A stretch of 64,000 nucleotides of DNA. It comes from Ruegeria faecimaris. Its GTDB lineage: Bacteria > Pseudomonadota > Alphaproteobacteria > Rhodobacterales > Rhodobacteraceae. The notes under the pieces are model-generated. The model did not search any database, was not told the origin of the DNA, and was given only the letters and a program-made list of their open reading frames with translations. Positions 56,663 through 64,000 of this stretch are shown piece after piece; position 1 is the stretch's first letter; every line of letters begins with the position of its first letter. The translations under genes and the position numbers were made by a program. Location of the stretch: the NCBI RefSeq assembly GCF_900182615.1, contig NZ_FXTE01000009.1, positions 1 to 64,000 on the forward strand, written 5' to 3'.

Positions 56663-58000
56663 ATGACCGATCTCGACCCGATGCTTCTGAAATGCGAATT
56701 CGACCGTTTGTCTGCCATGCGCCATATGGGCCGCGTGGCCAGTGTTGGGCGCGGCGTCATAGAAATAGAGGGGTTGGAGTGCGTTGCCCGCATCGGCGAC
56801 AACCTGACCCTGCGGCGGCGCAGCGGCCCTGATCTGGCGGGTGAAGTTCTGCATGTCGAATCGGATCTGATCCACATGTTACCCGCCGCTGCACCCGATG
56901 GGGTTTGCTTGGGTGATAGGGTGATTCTAAATCAGACACCGGCATTTTCCCCCGGACTGCACTGGCTGGGTCGGGTCATTGATCCCTTCGGCAAACCGCT
57001 GGACGGCAAGCCGTTGCTGTCGGGCACTCAGGAAAGAGATATCCTGCAAAATCCGCCACCTGCCGTTGTCCGCAAACCGCTGGGCGCACGGATGGAAACC
57101 GGGCTGAGCATTATGAACACCATGTTACCTGTGGTGCAGGGGCAGCGTATCGGCCTGTTCGCCGGGTCAGGGGTCGGCAAGTCGACCCTGTTGGCCACGC
57201 TGGCGCGGTCGATGCAGGCAGACGCGGTTGTGGTCGCTCTGGTCGGCGAGCGGGGTCGTGAGGTTAATGAGTTCGTTGAACATGCGCTTGGGGCCAAGGG
57301 GTTGGCACGATCCGTGGTTGTGGCGGCAACTTCGGATCAGTCAGCACTGGCCCGCAGGCGCTGTGCATGGTCGGCACTTTCAGTCGCGGAATTCCTGCGG
57401 GATCAGGGGCTGAACGTCCTGTTTCTGGCCGATTCGGTCACCCGCTTTGCCGAGGCGCACCGCGAAATCGCCGTTGCGATGGGTGAGGCCCCCTCTTTGC
57501 GCGGGTTCCCACCTTCGGTCACGCCCTTGATTGCAGGTCTGTGCGAACGAACCGGGCCGGGCACCGCTGATCAGGGTGATATCACCGCGGTATTCAGCGT
57601 TCTGGTCGCGGGCTCGGACATGGATGAACCGATTGCCGACATTCTGCGCGGTGTCCTGGACGGGCATATCATCCTGAGCCGCGACATTGCCGAGCGTGGC
57701 CGTTTCCCGGCCATTGACCTCAGCCGGTCGGTTTCACGCAGCCTGCCCGCGGCTGCCTCGGATGCGGAAAACCGGATGATCTCGGAAACCCGCAAGCTGG
57801 TTGGCAGTTACGAGCAATCCGAGGTTATGATCAAAGCCGGGCTTTATGCCGAAGGGGCAGACCCGTTATTGGATCAGGCAGTCCGGGTTCATGATGAGCT
57901 TGATGGTTTTTTCGGCAAGGCCGAACCGGACGGAATCAGCAACAGTTTCAACCACCTGCAACTGATTCTGCGACGTGCCGGGGCCGCGCTTCCGCAGTAA
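56663..58000 (+). CDS. fliI: flagellum-specific ATPase FliI
   Basis: A 445-residue F1-beta-like ATPase energising flagellar export. Walker A is GSGVGKST at 168-175. LVGERGREVNEFVEHALG, VLFLADSVTRFAEAHREIAVAMGE and the PSVTPLIAGLCERTGPG stretch are typical. The ATG at 56663 follows GGAGAACCCACG. The frame is open far upstream, over flgB and flgC on the other strand, but that part is a shadow. Its partner FliH is not in the window. Confidence 0.97.
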   Translation: MTDLDPMLLKCEFDRLSAMRHMGRVASVGRGVIEIEGLECVARIGDNLTLRRRSGPDLAGEVLHVESDLIHMLPAAAPDGVCLGDRVILNQTPAFSPGLHWLGRVIDPFGKPLDGKPLLSGTQERDILQNPPPAVVRKPLGARMETGLSIMNTMLPVVQGQRIGLFAGSGVGKSTLLATLARSMQADAVVVALVGERGREVNEFVEHALGAKGLARSVVVAATSDQSALARRRCAWSALSVAEFLRDQGLNVLFLADSVTRFAEAHREIAVAMGEAPSLRGFPPSVTPLIAGLCERTGPGTADQGDITAVFSVLVAGSDMDEPIADILRGVLDGHIILSRDIAERGRFPAIDLSRSVSRSLPAAASDAENRMISETRKLVGSYEQSEVMIKAGLYAEGADPLLDQAVRVHDELDGFFGKAEPDGISNSFNHLQLILRRAGAALPQ

Positions 58001-58022
58001 GGAATTCAAGACAGTTTTAAGT

Positions 58023-58038
58023 GTTAAGCCCACCTTAA
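58023..58038. promoter_or_regulatory. CtrA-type site upstream of motB
   Basis: GTTAA-GCCCACC-TTAA is an exact match, read on the opposite strand, to the CtrA box TTAA-N7-TTAAC. It lies 48 bases before the motB ATG and 22 bases after fliI. It suggests motB has its own CtrA-dependent promoter. Confidence 0.6.
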
Positions 58039-58085
58039 GACCTGCCCGGCTACCCCTGTAACTGGGTGATAAAAAGGTGGTGGAG

Positions 58086-58925
58086 ATGGGTGCGCAATCC
58101 AATGTGGCGCCAATCATCATCAAGAAGAAACGTGTGTCAGGTCGCGGTGGTCACCACGGTGGCGCGTGGAAAGTCGCATATGCCGACTTTGTCACGGCCA
58201 TGATGGCGTTCTTCATGTTGATGTGGCTGCTAAATGCAACAACGGAACAGCAACGCAAAGGGCTTGCGGACTATTTTTCGCCGACCATTCCCATAAACCC
58301 GGTTTCGGGTGGCGGCGATGGGGCCTTTGGCGGCAATAACATGTTCTCCGAGGAAACTCTGGTCATGGACGGCACCGGCGCCAGCAAACGCAGCCCGACG
58401 CCCGCGCGACAAGCGCGTGGATCGGTTGGCGTCAGCTCGGACGGCGGCGGAAAAGAAACGGTCCAAGACTTTTCCTCACTGGAATCAGAGCTTATGGGGC
58501 GAACCGGCGAAAGCATGGTGTCCGACAAGGTCCTCAAACATATCGTCACCCGCGTGACGGATGAGGGTCTGGTGGTCGAACTCTTCGCCACCAAGGATCA
58601 ACCTCTGTTCGAATCAGGGACGAACCAACCAACCAATATGCTGCGTGCTCTGACATTGTTGGTGGCCCGATCCTCTGATCTGGTGACAAATGACATGGCG
58701 GTCGGAGGACATGTCGGTTCCTCGCCGGTGGTTCTGGCCAAAAACCCGGCCTGGGATTTGTCTACCTCGCGCGCTCAGCAAGTTCGCCAAATGCTGCAGG
58801 ACAAGGGTGTGGCGCCGCTCAGGTTGGACCGCGTAACCGGCCATGCCGACCGAAAATTGTCGGATGAAAACCCGATGGCCGCACGCAACAACAGGATCGA
58901 GATTATCTTTCTGCGCGGCACCTGA
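58086..58925 (+). CDS. motB: flagellar motor stator protein MotB
   Basis: A 279-residue stator protein with one membrane segment (FVTAMMAFFMLMWLL) whose D34 (KVAYADFVTAMM) is the proton-binding residue. The C-terminal OmpA-like domain anchors to peptidoglycan (SGHADRKL-like TGHADRKLSDENPMAARNNRIEIIFL). The ATG at 58086 follows GGTGG by five bases; a GTG three codons upstream is possible. MotA is not in this window. Confidence 0.95.
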   Translation: MGAQSNVAPIIIKKKRVSGRGGHHGGAWKVAYADFVTAMMAFFMLMWLLNATTEQQRKGLADYFSPTIPINPVSGGGDGAFGGNNMFSEETLVMDGTGASKRSPTPARQARGSVGVSSDGGGKETVQDFSSLESELMGRTGESMVSDKVLKHIVTRVTDEGLVVELFATKDQPLFESGTNQPTNMLRALTLLVARSSDLVTNDMAVGGHVGSSPVVLAKNPAWDLSTSRAQQVRQMLQDKGVAPLRLDRVTGHADRKLSDENPMAARNNRIEIIFLRGT

Positions 58926-58953
58926 GAATAAAAGGATAGACGGCATTTTACCT

Positions 58954-58969
58954 GTTAGCGCGCTGTTAA
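58954..58969. promoter_or_regulatory. CtrA-like site upstream of flgE
   Basis: GTTAG-CGCGCTG-TTAA matches GTTAA-N7-TTAA at eight of nine fixed bases. It lies 54 bases before the flgE ATG. With the sites before motB and in the flgB/fliI gap, it supports CtrA control of this locus. Confidence 0.5.
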
Positions 58970-59023
58970 GGCCCAGCGCGTTAGCTGTTGCATCAAGATT
59001 TTACGCAACAGAAGGGCGTGCCA

Positions 59024-60319
59024 ATGACAATTTCCTCTTCGCTGAACGCTGGCGTGGCCGCATTGAAGGCCAACGCAAACCGGCTGGCGACGATCTCGGA
59101 CAATATCGCGAATTCGTCAACCTTCGGGTATAAACGGGTGGAAACTGATTTCCATTCTATGGTCACCTCCGGCCAGGGCGGCAGCTATTCCGCTGGGGGC
59201 GTTCGCACTACCAGCCAACGCCTGATCGACCAGCGCGGTTCGCTGGTGACAACCAACAACTCCACCGACCTTGCGGTGCGTGGGCGCGGCATGATGCCTG
59301 TACGACCAAGTTCTCAGATCGCGGCCGGTTCGAATGAGATGTTGCTGACCACGACAGGGTCGTTCCGCACCAATGAAGAAGGATATCTGGTCACCGAATC
59401 AGGGCTTGTTCTGCTGGGTTGGCGTGCGAATGCGGATGGAACCATCCCTGCGGTTCCGCGTGACACGCCAGCTGCGCTTGAACCCATTCAGCTCAGTGTT
59501 AATCAACTGTCGGGCGCGCCCACGACGCAGATGAATCTGCGCATGAACCTGCCCGCGACCGCTACGGATGCGGGTTCCCCTGGCGACATGCAGCCCTTGT
59601 CCGTTGAATATTTCGACAATCTGGGAAAATCCGAAAGCGTTGATATCGAACTTGTCCCTACAGTGCCGGCCACCGGCAGCAGTAACGAATGGACGATGAT
59701 CATGCGCGATTCAGCCTCGGGCGGCGCCATTATCGGTGAATACACCCTGACCTTCACCGATAGCCGAACTGCGGGTGGCACGCTGGCCAGCGTAACTGCG
59801 GTCACCGGCGGTGCATATGACCCAGCAACCGGCAGCGTTGTGGTGAACGTGGCCGGCGGCCCGATGGAGATCAATATAGGGGAAATCGGGGATGCCGACG
59901 GAATCACGCAACTGTCCGATACATTTGCACCAGTTTCGATCACGCGCGACGGTTCGGCGGTCGGCACCATGACCAGCGTTCAGGTTGACGAAAACGGGTA
60001 TGTTTATGCGTTCTACGATACCGGCGTCAGCCGACGCATGTACCAAATCCCATTGGCGGATGTTCCGAACCCAAATGGACTGACCGCGCTGGACAGCCAG
60101 ACCTATGCACCATCCCGGGAAAGCGGGACGTTCTTTCTATGGAATGCGGGGGACGGGCCAACCGGCGACCTGGTTTCTTTCGCACGAGAAGAATCCACTA
60201 CCGATGTGGCAACCGAGCTGACCTCGATGATCCAGACACAGCGGGCTTACTCTTCCAGCGCAAAGGTTATCCAAACGGTGGATGAGATGCTTCAGGAAAC
60301 AACCAATATCAAACGCTGA
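59024..60319 (+). CDS. flgE: flagellar hook protein FlgE
   Basis: The 431-residue hook subunit. The N terminus has SSLNAGVAALKANANRLATISDNIANSSTFGYKRVETDF, and the C terminus has STDVATELTSMIQTQRAYSSSAKVIQTVDEMLQETTNIKR-like rod/hook helices. The middle is the variable D1/D2 region. The usual GRGFF/GRGFL reads GRGMMPV. The ATG at 59024 follows AAGGG. It starts the flgE-flgK-flgL-flgI run. Confidence 0.96.
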   Translation: MTISSSLNAGVAALKANANRLATISDNIANSSTFGYKRVETDFHSMVTSGQGGSYSAGGVRTTSQRLIDQRGSLVTTNNSTDLAVRGRGMMPVRPSSQIAAGSNEMLLTTTGSFRTNEEGYLVTESGLVLLGWRANADGTIPAVPRDTPAALEPIQLSVNQLSGAPTTQMNLRMNLPATATDAGSPGDMQPLSVEYFDNLGKSESVDIELVPTVPATGSSNEWTMIMRDSASGGAIIGEYTLTFTDSRTAGGTLASVTAVTGGAYDPATGSVVVNVAGGPMEINIGEIGDADGITQLSDTFAPVSITRDGSAVGTMTSVQVDENGYVYAFYDTGVSRRMYQIPLADVPNPNGLTALDSQTYAPSRESGTFFLWNAGDGPTGDLVSFAREESTTDVATELTSMIQTQRAYSSSAKVIQTVDEMLQETTNIKR

Positions 60320-60352
60320 TCAGGGTTTTGATTCAGGAAAGGGACCTGCAGA

Positions 60353-61804
60353 ATGAATATGTCCACAGCATTGAACAACGCGTTGGGCGGCCTGACCGCC
60401 GCCAGTCGCGGTGCGGCGGTTGTGTCCGAAAATATCGCAAACGCATTGACGCCCGGCTACGCGCGCAGGTCACTGGAACTGGCAACCAATACGATTTCCG
60501 GTCACGGCGTGCGTACCGTAGGTGTCATTCGTCATCAGGATCCCGTCCTTACGTCCAACCGCCGGGCCACGGATGCCGATCTGGCCTTCCACACCACCAT
60601 TTCAGACTTTCACACAAGGTTGGAATCTTTGGTAGGGTCCGCCGATGATCCCGCATCGCTTTCGGTTCGGCTGGCTGATTTTGACAGCAGCCTGCTAACA
60701 GCGGCAAGCCTGCCGGATTCCAGTGAACGACTGGACCAGGTAGCGCGCACGGCTCAGGATCTGGCACGCGGCCTGAACGCAGCCTCTGAAGGGTTGCGCC
60801 AGATGCGATCCGACGCGGACCGATCCATCGGCAAACAGGTCGATACCCTGAACCAGACCCTAAAAGACATTGAAGAGCTGAATGCCAAAATCCCGGCCAT
60901 CAAGTATTCCGGCGGCGATATCGGCGGGCTGCTGGATCAGCGACAGGTTCTGATTGATCAGGTCAACGAGCTGGTCCCGGTGAATGTGATCCAAAGGGAA
61001 AATGATCAGGTCTCGATTTACTCCGATGGCGGCTTGATATTGCTGGAAAACACTGCGGCCGAGTTCTCCTTTTCGACAACCGGCGACACCAAGCCCCATA
61101 TGACCCTGGCAAACGGGTTGTTGTCCGGGCTTGAGATGAACGGAAACCCTGTCCGCACCAGTGGCGATTTTGCCCAAATTCGCGGCGGTGCCTTGATGGC
61201 CCAATTCCAGATTCGGGATGAAATCGCGGTTGAGGCTCAGGTCGATCTGGATGCCGTTGCGCGCGATCTTATCGAAAGGTTCGAAACGCCGGGGCTGGAT
61301 CCGACGGCGCTGGCCACTGATCCGGGCGTTTTCACCGATGATGGCAGCCGGTTTGATCCGGCATCGGTGACGGGATTGGCCTCGCGCATCAGCTTGAACG
61401 CAATCGTCGACCCGGACGCCGGAGGAGACAGCTGGAAACTTCGCGCCGGGCTGGGTGCGACCGCCCCCGGCAGCGCCGGAGATGCCAGCCAGCTGCGCGC
61501 CTTCATCTCAATTCTGAACGACGAACGCCCTGTTTCCGGCGCTGTTTTCGGGGCCGGAAACATGCGTGCCGCAGACATCTCAGAGGCGCTGTTGTCACGG
61601 ATTGGGTCGGACGCAAATGTGGCCGATGGGCGGCGGGTGTTTGCAAACAGCGCCAATCTGGAAATGACGGCCATTGAGGCCGAACAGGGCGTCGATACCG
61701 ATCAGGAATTGCAGCGGCTAATGCAAATCGAACAAGCCTATGCGGCAAATGCCAGACTGGTTTCGGTCGTCGATGAACTTATGGACACGTTGTTGAGGCT
61801 GTGA
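60353..61804 (+). CDS. flgK: flagellar hook-associated protein FlgK (HAP1)
   Basis: A 483-residue hook-filament junction protein. The N terminus has STALNNALGGLTAASRGAAVVSENIANALTPGYARRSLEL, and the C terminus ends with LQRLMQIEQAYAANARLVSVVDELMDTLLRL. YSGGDIGGLLDQRQVLIDQVNELVPV is typical of FlgK. Its TGA overlaps the flgL ATG by one base. Confidence 0.95.
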   Translation: MNMSTALNNALGGLTAASRGAAVVSENIANALTPGYARRSLELATNTISGHGVRTVGVIRHQDPVLTSNRRATDADLAFHTTISDFHTRLESLVGSADDPASLSVRLADFDSSLLTAASLPDSSERLDQVARTAQDLARGLNAASEGLRQMRSDADRSIGKQVDTLNQTLKDIEELNAKIPAIKYSGGDIGGLLDQRQVLIDQVNELVPVNVIQRENDQVSIYSDGGLILLENTAAEFSFSTTGDTKPHMTLANGLLSGLEMNGNPVRTSGDFAQIRGGALMAQFQIRDEIAVEAQVDLDAVARDLIERFETPGLDPTALATDPGVFTDDGSRFDPASVTGLASRISLNAIVDPDAGGDSWKLRAGLGATAPGSAGDASQLRAFISILNDERPVSGAVFGAGNMRAADISEALLSRIGSDANVADGRRVFANSANLEMTAIEAEQGVDTDQELQRLMQIEQAYAANARLVSVVDELMDTLLRL

Positions 61805-62814
61805 TGATGAATGTAACCTCTATGGGCGACCTAGCGCGCGGATTGACCCTGAAATCGCGGTCGATTGATATCAAAAATCAGATCGAAACCCTGTCATACG
61901 AGATGTCTTCAGGCAAGGTGCAGGATGTCTCCGGCCATCTGGATGGGGATTATTCCTATCTTCTGGATATGGATCGAAACCTGTCACGCCTGGATGCCTT
62001 TCAGGTGGCCACAGCCGAAGCTGGCCTGTTCACCGACGCTATGCAGCTTAGCCTTAAAACGGTCAACGACGCGGTGAGGCGCCTGACGTCATCCTTACTG
62101 GCATATGGGACCTCCAATCAGGCGGTCACGCATGAACATGCCTCTGTTCAGGCCAGAAATGAGCTGGATACGGTCATGTCGGCATTGAACACCCGTGCGG
62201 GTGGCCGAAGCCTGTTTTCCGGCGTGGATACTGATGTGTCGCCTCTGGCATCTGCGGATACCTTGTTGACCGCGTTAGAGGCGGAGTTGACGGGGCTGAC
62301 AACACTCACGGACATCACACAAGCTGCGGAAGACTGGTTCAATGATCCTGCGGGTTTCGATGCGGTTATCTATCAGGGCGCAGACACAACTCTGGCACCG
62401 ATGAGCATTTCGGAGAATGAAAGTGTCTCTATTCCGATCACTGCGACCGATCCGACGCTCAAAGCCGCGTTGCGGGACATCGCCGTCGCCGCTCTGGTTT
62501 CGAACGATAATCTGGGACTTCCCAATGATCTGCGGACATCCTTGTTTACCCAGTTGGGTGTCGAGCTTGCCAATACGCAGGACGGCACAGTGAATTTGCG
62601 GGCGGATGTTGGCGCCTCCGAAGCCAGAATTGAACAAGCCGCCACGCGCAATGCGGCGGCGCGTACAAGCCTGGAATACAGCCGAAACTCTCTGATCGCC
62701 GCGGACCCGTATCAAACCGCAGTGCAACTGCAGACTGTCCAATTTCAATTGGAAAGCCTGTATTCTGTCACCGTTCGCAACGCGAACCTATCGTTGGTGA
62801 ATTTCCTGAGATGA
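61804..62814 (+). CDS. flgL: flagellar hook-associated protein FlgL (HAP3)
   Basis: A 336-residue flagellin-like junction protein. The N-terminal flagellin helix (LKSRSIDIKNQIETLSYEMSSGKVQDV) and C-terminal helix (TSLEYSRNSLIAADPYQTAVQLQTVQFQLESLYSVTVRNANLSLVNFL-like) are clear. The start is ATG at 61804 or 61807; GAGG upstream suits the first. It overlaps flgI by four bases. Confidence 0.93.
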   Translation: MMNVTSMGDLARGLTLKSRSIDIKNQIETLSYEMSSGKVQDVSGHLDGDYSYLLDMDRNLSRLDAFQVATAEAGLFTDAMQLSLKTVNDAVRRLTSSLLAYGTSNQAVTHEHASVQARNELDTVMSALNTRAGGRSLFSGVDTDVSPLASADTLLTALEAELTGLTTLTDITQAAEDWFNDPAGFDAVIYQGADTTLAPMSISENESVSIPITATDPTLKAALRDIAVAALVSNDNLGLPNDLRTSLFTQLGVELANTQDGTVNLRADVGASEARIEQAATRNAAARTSLEYSRNSLIAADPYQTAVQLQTVQFQLESLYSVTVRNANLSLVNFLR

Positions 62815-63905
62815 GATTACTTGCCATTCTCTTGATCCTGCTTCCGAGCCTGTCTTTTGCCGGGGCAATCCGGCTGAAGGACCTTGTCGATTTCGACGGG
62901 GTGCGCGGCAATGACCTTGTTGGCTATGGCCTTGTGGTCGGATTGAATGGAACCGGCGATGGGCTCAGGAATTCTCCGTTCACCGAAGAGATCATGTCCA
63001 ATATTCTGGAACGGCTTGGTGTGAACGTGAATGGTGAGGATTTTCGCCCCAAAAACGTGGCCGCCGTTCTTGTAACCGCCAGCCTGCCCCCCTTTTCGCG
63101 GGTTGGTGGGCAGATTGACGTCACCGTTTCGGCAATCGGCGATTCCAAAAGCTTGTTGGGCGGGACGCTTATCATGACACCTCTGAATGCCGCAGATGGC
63201 CAGATCTATGCGGTGGCGCAGGGGTCGGTTTTGGCGGGTGGCGCCGTTGCCGAAGGCGATGCGGCTTCGGTCACCCAAGGGGTGCCGACATCCGGTGTGA
63301 TCCCATCCGGAGCTCGGGTCGAACGCGAAATCGACTTTGAGCTTTCCGATCTGACCCAAATGCGCCTGGCTCTGCGTGAACCGGATTTCACAACCGCCGG
63401 TCGGATCGAGCAGGCAATCAATACCGAATTCAACCGGGCCGTAGCGATCATGCGCGATTCCGGGACGGTCGAACTGAATATTGCAGCGACACAGGCGATC
63501 TCGACCGCGCATGCGCTTGGGCGCATTGAAAATATCCTAGTAGAGCCAGAAACAAAGGCGCGAGTAGTAGTCGATCAGCGTTCGGGCACGATTGTCATGG
63601 GTCAGGAAGTGCGTATCTCACGCGTGGCAGTCTCGCAGGGCAACCTGACACTGACGGTCGAAGAGGCCCCAATCGCAGTTCAGCCAAACCCGTTCGCCCG
63701 AGGCGAAACCGTCGTGGTTCCGCGTACCGTAGCCGGTATCGAAGAAGAGGAAGGCACCGGTCTGGCGGAAATTCCCGAGGCCACGACCTTGTCCGAAGTC
63801 GTCGCAGGGCTAAACGCTTTGGGTGTCTCACCCCGCGACATGATCGACATCCTGAAAACGATCAAAGCGGCCGGAGCATTACACGCCGAGTTCACCGTTC
63901 GATGA
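62811..63905 (+). CDS. flgI: flagellar P-ring protein FlgI
   Basis: A 364-residue periplasmic P-ring protein. The signal peptide is LLAILLILLPSLSFA, followed by GAIRLKDLVDFDGVRGNDLVGYGLVVGLNGTGD. VRISRVAVSQGNLTLTV and the C-terminal ALGVSPRDMIDILKTIKAAGALHAEFTV are diagnostic. The start overlaps the flgL stop. It ends the flgE-flgI run. Confidence 0.97.
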   Translation: MRLLAILLILLPSLSFAGAIRLKDLVDFDGVRGNDLVGYGLVVGLNGTGDGLRNSPFTEEIMSNILERLGVNVNGEDFRPKNVAAVLVTASLPPFSRVGGQIDVTVSAIGDSKSLLGGTLIMTPLNAADGQIYAVAQGSVLAGGAVAEGDAASVTQGVPTSGVIPSGARVEREIDFELSDLTQMRLALREPDFTTAGRIEQAINTEFNRAVAIMRDSGTVELNIAATQAISTAHALGRIENILVEPETKARVVVDQRSGTIVMGQEVRISRVAVSQGNLTLTVEEAPIAVQPNPFARGETVVVPRTVAGIEEEEGTGLAEIPEATTLSEVVAGLNALGVSPRDMIDILKTIKAAGALHAEFTVR

Positions 63906-63913
63906 AGGGCTAT

Positions 63914-63949
63914 CCCGGCGGTAGGCGCACAGCCCCAAGACCCGCCGGG
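63914..63949. terminator. hairpin after flgI
   Basis: CCCGGCGG (63914-63921) pairs with CCGCCGGG (63942-63949) around a 20-base loop. There is no T-run on either strand. It lies nine bases after flgI and just beyond the end of a possible minus-strand gene, so it may be a shared, Rho-aided terminator. Confidence 0.4.
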
Positions 63950-63952
63950 AAT

Positions 63953-64000
63953 TCACGTCACTTTGATTTCCAACTGTCCAACCATTTGCGGAATCGGTTG
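63953..64000 (-). CDS. possible 3' end of a convergent gene, cut by the window edge
   Basis: On the minus strand an open frame enters from the window edge and ends at TGA (63953-63955); its last residues read QPIPQMVGQLEIKVT. It is too short to assign. The position fits another flagellar gene convergent with flgI, but that is inference. Confidence 0.3.
   Translation of the reverse strand, partial: QPIPQMVGQLEIKVT

Overview
This window is chromosomal DNA from a marine-type Rhodobacteraceae bacterium (Alphaproteobacteria, Roseobacter group, close in gene content to Ruegeria/Phaeobacter). The evidence is the dnaA-dnaN-recF-gyrB block, mutM-ubiE-ubiB, rimP-nusA-ylxR-infB, the moderately high GC content and a complete block of roseobacter-type flagellar genes. 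The species is inferred from gene content, not proven. I found no rRNA, tRNA, CRISPR array, intact insertion sequence or prophage.

Layout. (1) 1-560 is a lower-GC stretch without a convincing gene. (2) 563-8998 is replication: gyrB, recF, dnaN, dnaA and rpsT on the minus strand, with a divergent tetR/ahpD-like pair sitting between gyrB and recF. (3) 9227-13288 holds a crotonase, mutM and ubiE-ubiB. (4) 13387-19358 is an amino-acid and acetyl-CoA block: acetyl-CoA acetyltransferase, an XRE-cupin regulator, kbl-tdh (threonine to glycine) and kynA plus a kynurenine-formamidase-like hydrolase. (5) 19658-25481 is a TRAP transporter operon ending in an iclR-type gene, divergent from a GMC oxidoreductase. 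(6) 26065-31400 is rimP-nusA-ylxR-infB. (7) 31562-38676 contains a short substrate-binding protein coupled to a proline iminopeptidase, ubiG, comF-grxC-nitrilase-marR, a divergent methyltransferase-like gene, hemH and a 60-residue exported protein. (8) 38816-46900 contains envelope and stress genes: L,D-transpeptidase, CAP lipoprotein, ptsN, hpf, the LPS transport operon rnd-kdsD-lptC-lptA-lptB, an MFS carrier and an Lrp-type regulator. (9) 46974-63905 is the flagellar locus: slt-flhA-fliR-flhB-fliJ-like on the plus strand, flgB-flgC-fliE-fliQ-flgF-flgG-flgA-flgH-fliL on the minus strand, and fliI-motB-flgE-flgK-flgL-flgI on the plus strand.

How the parts work together. The flagellar genes supply export-gate parts (FlhA, FlhB, FliQ, FliR), the ATPase (FliI), rod, hook and ring proteins, a stator protein (MotB) and a lytic enzyme to pass the wall. 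FliF, FliG, FliM, FliN, FliP, MotA and flagellin are not here. CtrA-type sites (GTTAA-N7-TTAA or near matches) lie in front of motB, flgE and the flgB/fliI divergence, which suggests control by the CtrA phosphorelay as in other roseobacters.

Most of the window is ordinary core genome and I do not see a clearly new multi-gene system. The most informative unexplained signals are regulatory: three matching palindromes (TTCCS-N6-SGGAA) at the XRE-cupin gene and in front of kbl-tdh, and a pair of matching palindromes between tetR and the ahpD-like gene. Two proteins lack expected residues: Tdh has lost all four structural-zinc cysteines, and the methyltransferase-like protein next to comF has no recognisable SAM-binding glycine loop.
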